Positions 1-7,787 of a stretch of 64,000 nt of DNA are shown here, piece by piece. Position 1 is the first letter of the stretch. Each line of letters begins with the position of its first letter. The notes below the pieces were generated by a model. That model did not search any database. It was not told where the DNA came from and worked only from the letters and a program-made list of their open reading frames with translations. Origin of the DNA: Desulforadius tongensis (GTDB lineage Bacteria; Bacillota; Desulfotomaculia; Desulfotomaculales; Desulfohalotomaculaceae); the NCBI RefSeq assembly GCF_016907915.1, contig NZ_JAFBCW010000005.1, forward strand, positions 1 to 64,000, given 5' to 3'. Made by a program: the position numbers and the translations under genes.

Positions 1-95
1 TGAGGTTTATCAGGAGCCGTATACGAGGCCCGTACGTACGGTTCTGTGAGAGGGATAACGCCGTAGCAAATTACTGCGGCGTTACCCTACTCGAT
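1..95 (+). mobile_element. 3' end of a group II intron (domains V and VI)
   Basis: Bases 14-46 have the pattern of group II intron domain V: GAGCCGTA on the 5' side and TACGGTTC on the 3' side of a short hairpin. Bases 51-87 form a second GC-rich hairpin (AACGCCG pairing with CGGCGTT), as expected for domain VI. The element ends in CTACTCGAT at base 95. The next base begins the YitT-gene tail that, in the two complete copies (1922 and 7822), directly follows the T-run of an intrinsic terminator. Insertion just after a terminator hairpin is the habit of bacterial class C introns. The catalytic upstream domains and any intron-encoded reverse transcriptase lie outside the window. Confidence 0.75.
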
Positions 96-225
96 CTGCA
101 GTTGTTTGCCGTGGATGGCTTTCTTTTTTAAACCTGCTGCCATGTACATCGTGCACTTCTTCAATAGCCATAAAGGCTTCCGGGTCAATATCAAAGATAA
201 TACTTCTAAGTTTTCCGGCTCCAAT
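96..225 (-). pseudogene. 3'-terminal fragment of a YitT-family gene
   Basis: On the minus strand this encodes KLRSIIFDIDPEAFMAIEE and the following HDVHG, the end of the DUF2179 domain that closes the two complete YitT copies further right. It is more diverged than those copies are from each other, and an extra T near base 150 shifts the frame of its last residues. Homology stops near base 225, where unrelated sequence begins, so only the last 40 or so codons remain. It abuts the group II intron end. It is a relic, not an expressed gene. Confidence 0.7.
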
Positions 226-1028
226 TATGGTTATAAAAGGGATTTTCTCAAAATCTCCATGGCATGATAGCGAAATTCTGCCAGCCCGCTGATAAATATT
301 GCGCTGCCTAACAGCTGGTTTGATTAGGGCTAATTGACCTAACTTCATATAATGTTGGCATTTTCGAGAGAAATCTGCCGGGGACCAGGTATGGTCAGGG
401 AACTGCACGGCATGCTTTTTGGAATGCTGCAGGAAATAGACGCTGGAGGAGGCCTCCAGGGTATTTTTGCATTGATTATTATTTCGCTGTTAAAATCGAG
501 CACCCTGGGCTGTGCAAAAAAACCTGGGTTGCTCGCAAAAATATTTTTTTAAAGCTATGACAGGAAAACCCTTGTCAATAGCGAAATCCAGAGGTGGAAT
601 ATTTTTCATGCCCTATTTTACTTTATTTGATTAAAGCCAAATTATGGATAAATTTTGTCCTTTTCAAAGAAGTGCTCGCAACCGCCTTCGGACCTGTTGA
701 GTACCAAGGCCTGAGGCTCCTTACTGTCAAAACAAAAATAATTCCCTTTGGGAACTGAAACGCCCGTTTTGCGCCTTGTGGGGGTCCGGCTTGAGTGGTG
801 CCAGCTTGCTCATGCTGCTGCCCGAAGGTTTACGCCGGGAACTGAGAGACGCTTTGTTCGAGACTCGCGGGGAGTTTGCCTTCCCCAAATCACGCCGGGC
901 AATTGTGGATGGTAATATGCCTCGCTGGCCTTTAGGGTGGGTTGCGCGGGAGAAGGATTATTATGAAAGTTGAGGTTTTAAGGTATTTCTTTGGGTTTAC
1001 TTTTTAAGTAAAAGCATGAAGCAATTGG
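226..1028. other. Stretch without a recognisable gene
   Basis: About 800 bases between the YitT fragment and cas6. I see no gene I can name. An open frame on the plus strand at 776-976 gives a 65-residue product rich in Arg, Leu and Glu that resembles nothing I know and has no clear ribosome binding site. Around 740-762 there is a small palindrome (TTCCCTTTGGGAA) followed by CTGAAAC, which recalls the 3' end of some CRISPR repeats, but it occurs once only. The stretch is probably decayed mobile DNA. Confidence 0.4.
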
Positions 1029-1055
1029 ATGAAAAAGATATGGAGGAAAATTGTT

Positions 1056-1880
1056 TTGCTGACTAGTTGTGTAGTTTTTTTGAAGACAAAGAAAGAAGTG
1101 CTGGTACCTCCCTCAATGGGTCAGGTACTGCACGCTTTTTTTCTGGACAGGGTCAGAGCTTTAGAGCCAAAGCTGGCGGAGGATCTGCACCGGCCTGCAT
1201 CTATAAAGCCATTTACCGTTTCCCCGCTGTGGGGGAAAGTTTCTTTTGAGGATAACAGGTGGAGGCTGTTTCCCGGTGAAGAGTATACCTTCCGGATAAC
1301 ATCTATGTCTCCTGTGCTTTCCCGGTGGCTGCATGATGTATGGGCGCCTTCCCTGCCCGGGGAAATAATACTGGCCGGGGCGGAGCTTGTGGTATGCGAC
1401 TTTACCTTTGATCATGCCCGGCATCCATGGGCCGGCAGCTCATCCTATGCAGAAATTTATAACTCTGCCGTATCCCGCACCCGGGTGGATTACAGGCTTA
1501 CTTTGGAATTTTATTCACCCACAACTTTTCGAACCCGGGGCATCAACTACCCGCTGCCGGATCCCCGGAAGGTGTTTTTGAATTTATTACAAAAATGGAA
1601 TTATTACTCACCAATAAACTTAGGAGATAACTTTATTGATTTTATTGCAGAAAATGTATTCCCAAGCGCCTGCAGATTAACCAGTCGGATCATGCATTTC
1701 GATAAATACAAACAAGTCGGTTTTACCGGCATGTGCAGCTACGGTATCCGTCGGCAGGGCGAAGACATTATGGCCAGGGTTCTGCACATGCTGGCGGAAT
1801 ATACCCTGTACGCCGGTGTGGGGTACAAGACCACAATGGGTATGGGACAGGTTAGAAGTGTCAGGCACCTAACTTATTAA
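1056..1880 (+). CDS. cas6: CRISPR-associated endoribonuclease Cas6
   Basis: Cas6 cuts CRISPR precursor RNA within each repeat to give guide RNAs for type I and type III systems. The product has the family's ferredoxin-like layout: an N-terminal strand followed by PPSMGQVLHAFFLDRVR, whose His is a candidate catalytic residue, a central LTLEFYSPTTFR segment, and the C-terminal glycine-rich loop YAGVGYKTTMGMGQVR. An open frame begins at ATG 1029, but TTG 1056 lies 9 bases after GGAGG (1042-1046) and gives an N-terminus typical of the family, so I prefer it. The last residues and the stop codon come from a short interspersed repeat (1857-1880). No other cas gene and no CRISPR array are in the window, so it is an orphan here. 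Confidence 0.85.
   Translation: MLTSCVVFLKTKKEVLVPPSMGQVLHAFFLDRVRALEPKLAEDLHRPASIKPFTVSPLWGKVSFEDNRWRLFPGEEYTFRITSMSPVLSRWLHDVWAPSLPGEIILAGAELVVCDFTFDHARHPWAGSSSYAEIYNSAVSRTRVDYRLTLEFYSPTTFRTRGINYPLPDPRKVFLNLLQKWNYYSPINLGDNFIDFIAENVFPSACRLTSRIMHFDKYKQVGFTGMCSYGIRRQGEDIMARVLHMLAEYTLYAGVGYKTTMGMGQVRSVRHLTY
1857..1880 (+). repeat. Short interspersed repeat R1
   Basis: AGTGTCAGGCACC followed by TAACTTATTAA. It is one of seven copies with a GTGCCAGGCAC-type quasi-palindrome and an AACTTATT tail, all in the same orientation. It lies inside the 3' end of cas6 and supplies its last codons and stop. Confidence 0.85.
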
Positions 1881-1887
1881 CTTATGC

Positions 1888-1921
1888 TAAAAAGCCGCTG
1901 GTTTTAAAAGCGGCTTTTTTT
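1888..1921. terminator. Intrinsic terminator between cas6 and yitT copy A
   Basis: AAGCCGCT pairs with AGCGGCTT across a short T/A-rich loop, and a run of seven T follows on the plus strand. The minus-strand yitT gene ends inside the hairpin, so the terminator serves cas6 and probably yitT as well. Confidence 0.85.
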
Positions 1922-2788
1922 CTGCAGCTGTTTGCCGTGGATGGCTTTCTTTTTAAACCTGCCCCCATGTACATCGTGCACTTCTTCAATAGCCATAAAG
2001 GCTTCCGGGTCAATATCAAAGACGATGCTTCTAAGTTTTGCTATCTCCAACCTGGTAACTACGCAGTACAGCACTTCCTTGTAATTTTGAGTATAACCGC
2101 CTTTGGCATGAAAATGAGTAACCCCTCTGCCCAAGCGGTTTAAAATGGCATCAGATATCTCTTCGGAATTGTCTGATATAATCATTACCGACCTTGATTT
2201 ATCTAAACCATCTATAACCAGGTCTATGGTTTTAAAAGCAACAAAATAGGCTATCATGGAATACATGGCATTGACCCAGCCGAAAACAAACCCAGCACTT
2301 CCTAAAATAAAGATGTTTGCAAACATAATTATTTCGCCCACCGAAAATGATAGCTTTGGCCCCAGCATCAGGGCCACAATTTCTGTGCCGTCCAGTGAAC
2401 CGCCGTAACGCAGTATTAGCCCGACACCAATGCCCAGGATGATGCCGCCAAAAATGGTGGCCAGCAGCAAATCTTCATTAAAAGCAGGTGCGTGATGAAG
2501 GACGGTGGTGAAGTAGGCCAGGGCAGACACGGCATATAATGTTAGCAGGGCAAATGTTTTTCCTATATGCAGGTAACCGAGAATTAAAAAAGGAATGTTT
2601 AACCCCACAATAAACCAGGCCAGCGGCAGGCTGCTCAAATGACTGGATAAAATAGAAATGCCAATAATACCACCATCTATTAATTGGTTAGGTATCAGAA
2701 ACAACTCCAAACTTACTGCTGTAATTGCTGCCCCTAAAGTTATAAAAATAATTCTTTTAATTAACCTTAGCCAATGCTTTTTTCTCAA
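1904..2788 (-). CDS. YitT-family membrane protein (copy A)
   Basis: An integral membrane protein of unknown transport or sensing role, with an N-terminal DUF161-type region of about five to six hydrophobic helices (to about residue 195) and a C-terminal cytosolic DUF2179 domain ending near FDIDPEAFMAIEEVHDVHG. The protein is identical to copy B over nearly its full length. An upstream GTG at 2809 would start inside a short repeat. TTG at 2788, six bases after GGTG, matches the start inferred for copy B, so I use it. It converges on cas6 across a shared terminator. The family is known; the substrate is not. Confidence 0.85.
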   Translation of the reverse strand: MRKKHWLRLIKRIIFITLGAAITAVSLELFLIPNQLIDGGIIGISILSSHLSSLPLAWFIVGLNIPFLILGYLHIGKTFALLTLYAVSALAYFTTVLHHAPAFNEDLLLATIFGGIILGIGVGLILRYGGSLDGTEIVALMLGPKLSFSVGEIIMFANIFILGSAGFVFGWVNAMYSMIAYFVAFKTIDLVIDGLDKSRSVMIISDNSEEISDAILNRLGRGVTHFHAKGGYTQNYKEVLYCVVTRLEIAKLRSIVFDIDPEAFMAIEEVHDVHGGRFKKKAIHGKQLQKKSRF

Positions 2789-2798
2789 TATTATCACC

Positions 2799-2817
2799 GT
2801 GCCGGGCACCTAACTTA
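2799..2817 (+). repeat. Short interspersed repeat R2
   Basis: GTGCCGGGCACC followed by TAACTTA. It lies immediately upstream of the ribosome binding site of yitT copy A and has replaced whatever preceded that gene, since copy B differs here. Confidence 0.8.
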
Positions 2818-2907
2818 CAAAACACCAGCTTCAGTCATGAAAGGGAGAAGGAAAATTGTGAAATTATATGAAAGAGATAGTTAATTAACGCTAGTGTCCA
2901 AAATTGA

Positions 2908-3153
2908 GTGGTTAGCCCGTTACTCGGAGACCCAACAGTAGCTACTGTCATATTAGATAGAATTATCCACAGGAGTGAGGTGATAAACCTTACTGGCGAC
3001 AGCTGCAGAATTATTAACCGAAAAACCATTAAATTTTATTTGCTAAAATTTGTTCAAAATCACTTGACAGTCACAGCGTGTTATGCTCATCGGGGGTTAG
3101 AACACTTTAAGGAAAGATTTGTCAGTAGGCGTTGGCGGAAACAACTGGGTTAG
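2908..3153 (+). pseudogene. IS21-family istB remnant with a possible recombinase tail
   Basis: Bases 2926-3020 encode GDPTVATVILDRIIHRSE, then VINLTGDSCRI, which is the C-terminal end of IstB, the AAA+ helper ATPase of IS21-family transposition. The ATPase core and IstA are gone. The same open frame ends with ACYAHRGLEHFKERF (about 3076-3120), which resembles the segment around the catalytic Tyr of phage-type tyrosine recombinases; that second match is weak. The reading frame is probably an accident of fused debris and not a gene. The rest of 2819-3386 is AT-rich with no gene I can identify. Confidence 0.6.
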
Positions 3154-3325
3154 ACAAAGAAATAATTTTGAAATTAAAAAATGAATTAAAAAACTAAGAT
3201 AATTCGATAAATTTCAGTTTCAAGTGAGTCGTATTTAATATCACTGGATAATAATTTTAATAATTTGGTATAATTTTCTCAATATAAAGAAGGATTTTGC
3301 TATTTATTCTAGAAATGTACCCAAA

Positions 3326-3345
3326 AATAGGACAAAAGTCCTATT
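3326..3345. promoter_or_regulatory. Perfect inverted repeat upstream of the 157-residue protein gene
   Basis: AATAGGAC, AAAA, GTCCTATT: eight perfectly paired bases with a 4-base spacer, and CCAA/TTGG can extend it with a bulge. No T-run follows, so it is a possible operator or an RNA hairpin and not a terminator. It lies 42 bases before the first start codon of the next gene. The protein that would bind it is unknown; the XRE regulator encoded at 3866-4267 is one candidate. Confidence 0.35.
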
Positions 3346-3386
3346 GGGTTAAAAATATTTAAGTATTGGTGCTGGCTTATTGCTGA

Positions 3387-3860
3387 ATGATAATGTTATT
3401 GATAAGCAGGGAGGGAATGGGTCTGGGAGATTTTACATATATAAACCAGCTAGTTAATATAACAATACCCCAGATTTCTAAATCAATGAACAAGACTGAT
3501 ATGAAAGTTCTTATTGAACTATTAACAAACAGTGAATCTTTATATAAAGATATTCACCCACTGGAAAAAATTAATTTTAGTACCGATAATGAAAACCTAT
3601 TTTTAAGTGAAGATGAAAAGAAGAACTTTAAACAACTAGAAGAAAAAATTGAAGGTATAAGATCGGAATTACTTAATAACTTGGAGGATTCCCACCTACA
3701 GGATCTTATTAACCAGCTAGAAGAGAATTGTAATAATATTAATGCGCTGTCCATGTGTGCCGTTTTCAGAGAAGGTATGCTTAATGGTTTTAGGTTAGGC
3801 CAATTTTTTCTACAGGGAACACTGGAACCGTTAGCTAATTTGCGAAAAGTAAAGATATAA
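3387..3860 (+). CDS. Hypothetical protein, 157 residues
   Basis: I do not recognise a family. The product is acidic and mostly helical, with a Glu/Lys/Asn-rich middle (about residues 60-115) that may form a coiled coil, and no signal peptide or membrane segment. The AT-rich composition differs from the flagellar genes and suggests recent arrival. ATG 3387 lacks an obvious ribosome binding site; an internal ATG at 3417 has GGGAGG almost touching it. It converges on the XRE regulator gene, only 5 bases from it. Whether the two act together cannot be told. Confidence 0.5.
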   Translation: MIMLLISREGMGLGDFTYINQLVNITIPQISKSMNKTDMKVLIELLTNSESLYKDIHPLEKINFSTDNENLFLSEDEKKNFKQLEEKIEGIRSELLNNLEDSHLQDLINQLEENCNNINALSMCAVFREGMLNGFRLGQFFLQGTLEPLANLRKVKI

Positions 3861-3865
3861 TAATA

Positions 3866-4267
3866 TTAACCTAGTTTGTTAAGAGTATTACTAACTTCAA
3901 AAATCTTGTCCCATATTTCTTTTATTCTATCAGGAGAGAATCCTTTTTCCTGCCACTTCCTTATAAGCTTCATATAGTCTTTAAGTGCTTTTTTTAATGC
4001 CTCAGGATTTCCACCTTCTTTTTCCCATTCCTGAATTATTTCCAAATAAACAGGATTCAACTTTGTATCACTATTGGTTCTGCCCAGTAAATAGTCTGTA
4101 CTTACATTAAAAAAATCAGCAATTTTATTTAAAGTTTCCAAGTCCGGTTCTCGCTGTCCAATCTCATAAAGAGATAAAGCCCCCCTACCAATGTTTAATT
4201 TAGCAGCCAATTCTTTTTGGGTAAATTTTGCTTTTTTGCGCAGGCTAACCAGTCTTGCAGCGAACAT
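3866..4267 (-). CDS. XRE-family (HTH_3) transcriptional regulator
   Basis: A 133-residue protein with an N-terminal helix-turn-helix of the Cro/CI type: LRKKAKFTQKELAAKLNIG, then GALSLYEIGQREPDLETL and DFFNVSTDYLLGR (residues 7-63). The C-terminal half is helical and charged, perhaps for dimer formation. It converges with the 157-residue protein gene. Such regulators often control mobile-element or stress genes; the target here is unknown. The AT-rich sequence fits the accessory nature of the region. Confidence 0.85.
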   Translation of the reverse strand: MFAARLVSLRKKAKFTQKELAAKLNIGRGALSLYEIGQREPDLETLNKIADFFNVSTDYLLGRTNSDTKLNPVYLEIIQEWEKEGGNPEALKKALKDYMKLIRKWQEKGFSPDRIKEIWDKIFEVSNTLNKLG

Positions 4268-4414
4268 AAGTCATACCTCATTTAATTCAATTTCAACATA
4301 AAATTATACACTAAATGTCAGGTTGCAGGACTGTTTGCAACAAAAAGTAGCATTTATTATAAACGGAATTGGTCTGGTTAATGTAAATAAAAATTATTTT
4401 TTACCTTAAATGCC

Positions 4415-4443
4415 TAAAGTATTAGTAATAAGAAACCGATTAT
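4415..4443 (+). promoter_or_regulatory. Candidate sigma-28 (SigD/FliA) promoter for csrA-flagellin
   Basis: TAAA at 4415-4418, 16 bases, then ACCGATTAT. This is close to the motility sigma factor consensus TAAA-N15-GCCGATAT, with one extra base in the spacer. It lies about 120 bases before csrA, and the sigma factor gene itself (fliA) is at 33818. Confidence 0.5.
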
Positions 4444-4560
4444 ATTATAAATGCTTCATATTGAAGCAAACTTGTGCGCCACCAACGTTAACATCGTTTT
4501 GAAGCAATTTGTGTGATTGTTGGTATACAAGGGATTAAAGCACGAGGGAAGGTGTAATAA

Positions 4561-4746
4561 ATGTTAGTTCTTACAAGAAAAGAAAAACAATCTGTAATTA
4601 TTGATAAAAAAGTAGAAGTGGTAGTACTTGAAGTGATCGGCAGTACGGTAAAAATTGGCATTAAAGCCCCCAACGGTGTGAATATTGTACGAAAGGAACT
4701 GCTGGAAATAAAAGAAGAAAAAAATGAACTCATAGAGCTTCAATAA
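4561..4746 (+). CDS. csrA: Carbon storage regulator / translational repressor CsrA
   Basis: A small RNA-binding protein that represses translation by covering GGA motifs at ribosome binding sites. The 61-residue product starts MLVLTRKEKQSVIID and keeps the VEVVVLEV, VKIGIKAP and VRKELLEI strands of the swapped dimer. It is shorter than B. subtilis CsrA, with little C-terminal helix. The ribosome binding site is GAAGGTG. It lies 108 bases before flagellin, as in B. subtilis, where CsrA represses flagellin (hag) translation and is held off by FliW. No fliW is in this window. Confidence 0.93.
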   Translation: MLVLTRKEKQSVIIDKKVEVVVLEVIGSTVKIGIKAPNGVNIVRKELLEIKEEKNELIELQ

Positions 4747-4792
4747 AGTTTAGGGGCATTGGAACGGAGGCCATCTGCCCTACTATAAAAAA

Positions 4793-4850
4793 TTACAAGG
4801 AGGTGGCCCATGTTCTGGAGACTAGGGAGAGATTCCAGTTACAAGGGTAA
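4793..4850 (+). promoter_or_regulatory. Paired CsrA-like binding sites in the flagellin leader
   Basis: TTACAAGGAGGT at 4793-4804 matches 10 of 12 positions of the CsrA consensus RUACARGGAUGU. A second TTACAAGGG lies at 4839-4847. Each overlaps a Shine-Dalgarno sequence: the first that of a 14-codon leader frame, the second that of flagellin. A CTGGA/TCCAG hairpin (4815-4838) lies between them. Binding of the neighbouring CsrA is inferred. Confidence 0.6.
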
Positions 4851-4854
4851 TTAA
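4810..4854 (+). CDS. Possible 14-codon leader peptide coupled to flagellin
   Basis: The frame MFWRLGRDSSYKGN follows AAGGAGGTG, the strongest Shine-Dalgarno in the area, by 5 bases. Its stop TAA directly abuts the flagellin ATG, so translation of the two could be coupled. It contains the flagellin ribosome binding site. It could also be a chance frame in a CsrA-bound leader. Confidence 0.4.
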   Translation: MFWRLGRDSSYKGN

Positions 4855-6654
4855 ATGAGAATTAACCACAATATTGCAGCGCTTAACACCTATCGTCAGT
4901 TGAGCAGCAACAACACTATTGCTTCAAAGTCACTGGAGAAACTGTCCTCGGGACTGCGTATCAACCGCGCTGGTGACGATGCTGCGGGGCTTGCTATCAG
5001 TGAAAAGATGCGTGGGCAGATCCGTGGTCTGAACCAGGCGGCGCGTAACGCCCAGGATGGTATCTCTATGATCCAGACTGCCGAGGGCGCGCTCAATGAA
5101 GTGCATTCCATTCTGCAACGCATGCGGGAACTGGCGGTGCAGGCGGCCAACGACACCAACACGGAAACCGACAGAGATGAAATACAGAAAGAAATAAACC
5201 AATTGACATCAGAAATTAACAGAATTGGGAACACCACCGAGTTTAACACCCAGAAGTTACTTAAAGGTGGAACTCAGGTAGATGCAGCTATTGATACTGC
5301 TGGTGTTACTTATGATACTACTAATATGACAGACTTAAAAATTAGTGCCACATCTACACTTGCGGTTGGGGATTATACTATTAATGTTACTTCCGGAAAA
5401 ACTACTTCAAATGTAAGTGGTGGCGATGCTTCTGCCGTAAATATTGATTCTGCATCTTCTTTGACAGATGGAAACTATAAGATTAAAGTTACTGAAGATG
5501 TTGCCACAGGTTCTGTATCTAATTTATCAGCAGGTGGCACTGGCGTAACTGCATTAACTTATGATGGAAGTGGGACTAATGCAAATATAAAAGTTGCTGC
5601 CGGTTTTAAAATTGAAGTAACACATAATGGTGATGATAATAATGATATTGTTATTAAGGATGCAAGTGATAATACTATAACTTCTAAGACTGGTGTTGCA
5701 GATGACCAAACAGGTGGTCTTGATCTAGGCGAAGGGTTTACAATTACAGGTAATTTTACTGCCTCAGCTGCTGACGGCACCTTTGATCTTGCTGGTGCAG
5801 GAACTTATAAAGCTCAGTTACTAACTGCTGCAGATGCTACTGTAGCAGGTTCATCAGCGGTAGCAGTAGCTGCTGATGATACTAGCATAAATTTAGGGAA
5901 TGGAATCACTGCTGATTTTGATTCTGAGTTAATAAATGACTCAGAAACAACTTTTACTGTTGGTACAGGCTATACGGCTACGGTAAAAGATGGTAATGGC
6001 GATGCGGTAACCGGAGGAACACAAACTTTAACAGCTAATCAAGATGATTTAGCAATTGGTACTACCGGATTAACAGTTGATACAGCAGCATTAGCTGAGG
6101 GCACTGTTTCATTTTCTGTAACAACCGCTTATGATGCTGGAGATAAATTTACCTCTGATTACCAAATTGGAGCAAATACTGCTCAAAAGTTTAACATTGA
6201 AGTGAACGACATGCGGGCAGATGCACTTGATATTAGTACTACTGATAATACTGAAGTAAAGACTGTCACAGTGGACGGACAATCCTATACTGTAGCTTGG
6301 ACATCTAGTCAAGACGTAACTAACGGTACTGATAATAATGGGGTTGAATATGCTTTGGACGTTTCATCTCATGATAATGCGACAGCCGCCATTGGTGTTC
6401 TCGACGAAGCAATTAACAGTGTTTCCGCTGAGCGTTCTAAGCTGGGTGCCTACCAAAACCGTTTAGAACATACCATCAACAACCTTGGAACTTCTGCCGA
6501 AAACCTCACCGCAGCCGAGTCCCGCATTCGCGACGTAGACATGGCCAAGGAGATGATGGAATTCACCAAGATGAACATCCTCTCTCAGGCCGCCCAGGCT
6601 ATGCTGGCCCAGGCCAACCAGCTGCCCCAGGGAGTGCTGCAGCTCCTGCGGTAG
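4855..6654 (+). CDS. hag: Flagellin
   Basis: Filament subunit exported by the flagellar type III apparatus. Residues 1-140 ([20 protein letters not shown] onwards) and about the last 85 ([20 protein letters not shown] to the end [10 protein letters not shown]) are the conserved D0/D1 helices. The roughly 370 residues between form a long variable surface region rich in Thr, Ala, Asp and Gly, with repeated beta-type segments and hardly any Lys or Arg. At 599 residues it is about twice the length of B. subtilis Hag. The middle is clearly more AT-rich than the ends, which suggests exchange of the surface domain. It follows csrA and has its own terminator. Confidence 0.97.
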   Translation: MRINHNIAALNTYRQLSSNNTIASKSLEKLSSGLRINRAGDDAAGLAISEKMRGQIRGLNQAARNAQDGISMIQTAEGALNEVHSILQRMRELAVQAANDTNTETDRDEIQKEINQLTSEINRIGNTTEFNTQKLLKGGTQVDAAIDTAGVTYDTTNMTDLKISATSTLAVGDYTINVTSGKTTSNVSGGDASAVNIDSASSLTDGNYKIKVTEDVATGSVSNLSAGGTGVTALTYDGSGTNANIKVAAGFKIEVTHNGDDNNDIVIKDASDNTITSKTGVADDQTGGLDLGEGFTITGNFTASAADGTFDLAGAGTYKAQLLTAADATVAGSSAVAVAADDTSINLGNGITADFDSELINDSETTFTVGTGYTATVKDGNGDAVTGGTQTLTANQDDLAIGTTGLTVDTAALAEGTVSFSVTTAYDAGDKFTSDYQIGANTAQKFNIEVNDMRADALDISTTDNTEVKTVTVDGQSYTVAWTSSQDVTNGTDNNGVEYALDVSSHDNATAAIGVLDEAINSVSAERSKLGAYQNRLEHTINNLGTSAENLTAAESRIRDVDMAKEMMEFTKMNILSQAAQAMLAQANQLPQGVLQLLR

Positions 6655-6668
6655 TGCTTTCAACAAAC

Positions 6669-6709
6669 AAGAGGTCTCAGGTCATCCCTGGGGCCTCTTT
6701 TCTATTTTG
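6669..6709 (+). terminator. Intrinsic terminator of flagellin
   Basis: AGAGGTCTCAGG pairs along all 12 positions (two G-T pairs) with CCTGGGGCCTCT across a 5-base loop, followed by TTTTCTATTTT. Confidence 0.85.
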
Positions 6710-7685
6710 TTAGTCAATCATCTAATCTATCAGTTAAGTTATTAGCGGTACTGCCGCCTGTGGCTGGAGCATATAAAAAGCAGGGGTGCCGGCACCAGAG
6801 GGATTCACCAGGCTTATGATACCAATCCTGAACTGCTAAAAAAGTATCTTGATAATGTGTTAAGTGCCATTGATCAGCTTCCCTGTGTGCAGGAAACTGA
6901 TAACAGCTTCCGATACCAGCGCCTGCCACTGTTTGCCAGCAAAATAGCTAAAGACCCCCACGGCTTTGACCTCAACACCGAGCAGGGCAGGTTTTTAATT
7001 TCTGCCCTGCAGTTTTTACGAAGTCATCAAGAGAAGAATTACAAACCGAGTTCCGTTCCTTCTGCGGAAGAAATAACGGATCTTTTAGCTTACTTCGGCA
7101 TTATCCGTGATGATCTGCTTAATTTTACCACCTGCATAAGCATACTGGGCTGCGAGGAAGGGAAAACCGAGCCGGCACCGGTGTGGGAAAGTGCCTGCCG
7201 GGATGGTGTTGTGCTCAACGTGCCGCTGCGGGAAGTGGTGAAAATGGCTGCTTATAAGCCGGCTGGTTCTTCGAAAAAGGTTTTTGTACTGGAAAACTCA
7301 GGGGTATTTTCGGCCATATTAGATTGCTTTACCGGTTTAACAGCACCGCCCCTCATCTGTACCCACGGCCAGCTTAAACTGGCCGCTTTAATTATGCTGG
7401 ACAAACTGGTAGAAAACGGTGCGACAATATATTACTCCGGAGATTTTGACCCCGAGGGCCTGCAGATGGCCCAACGCCTTGTTGACCGCTATGCTGATAA
7501 ATTAGTTTTGTGGCATTATACAGCGGATGACTATAAAAGGTGCTTATCAGATGTGGTAATTAGTGAAACAAGGTTGAAGAAATTAGATGCCATAACAGCT
7601 GAAGAGTTAAAACCGATAAAAGAAGAAATAAAGCGGCAAAAGAAAGCCGGATACCAGGAATACCTGATAGAAAAGTTAGTTAAAG

Positions 7686-7705
7686 AGTGCCAGGTACCTA
7701 ACTTA
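7686..7705 (+). repeat. Short interspersed repeat R3
   Basis: AGTGCCAGGTACC followed by TAACTTA. It marks the exact junction between the JetD-like gene and the duplicated cas6 tail, which begins at 7706. Confidence 0.85.
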
Positions 7706-7756
7706 CTGTACGCCGGTGTGGGGTACAAGATCACAATGGGTATGGGGCAGGTTAGA

Positions 7757-7780
7757 AGTGTCAGGCACCTAACTTATTAA
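7757..7780 (+). repeat. Short interspersed repeat R4
   Basis: Identical to R1 and carried inside the long duplication. It gives the chimeric JetD/Cas6 frame its last codons and stop. Confidence 0.85.
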
Positions 7781-7787
7781 CTTATGC

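Larger units (their letters stand above)
1806..2775. repeat. Long direct repeat, copy A (cas6 tail, terminator, yitT)
   Basis: This block recurs at 7706-8675 at a constant spacing of 5,900 bases. By eye I count about seven substitutions and no insertions or deletions. It covers the last 25 codons of cas6, one short repeat, a terminator and nearly all of the divergent yitT gene. In this copy it is continuous with a full cas6, so copy A is probably the source. Confidence 0.9.
6746..7780 (+). pseudogene. JetD-like (DUF2399, TIGR02679) remnant fused to a Cas6 tail
   Basis: The frame is open from just after a TAG at 6743. It lacks the true N-terminus; the first usable start is GTG 6857. It matches TIGR02679 proteins, the toprim-type nuclease subunit of four-gene DUF2397/DUF2398/DUF2399/SMC clusters classed as Wadjet anti-plasmid defence: KIAKDPHGFDLNTEQGRFL, the glutamate in FVLENSGVF, and the DxD motif in YYSGDFDPEGLQMAQRL. 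Near its natural end (IEKLVKE) a short repeat (7686-7705) intervenes, and the frame then reads into 25 codons of a duplicated cas6 3' end. The partner genes are absent, so it cannot form the complex. Confidence 0.75.

Noticed and set aside
82-408. Minus-strand frame of 108 codons at the window start
   Set aside because: Only its C-terminal part is YitT-like; the rest is read-through of unrelated sequence and partly the intron end.
352-552. Plus-strand open frame of 66 codons
   Set aside because: Starts inside unrelated debris with no ribosome binding site and has no recognisable domain.
727-762. A 36-base stretch ending in GGGAACTGAAAC that resembles a CRISPR repeat, close to cas6
   Set aside because: Only one copy is present and no spacer-repeat periodicity follows, so a CRISPR array cannot be claimed.
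776-976. Open frame of 65 codons before cas6
   Set aside because: No ribosome binding site, no family resemblance, and a competing frame over the same bases; probably decayed DNA.
6784-6797. Perfect palindrome GGTGCCGGCACC in the JetD-like remnant, similar to the short repeats
   Set aside because: It lacks the AACTTATT tail and codes in frame (RGAGTRG), so it is probably a coincidence.
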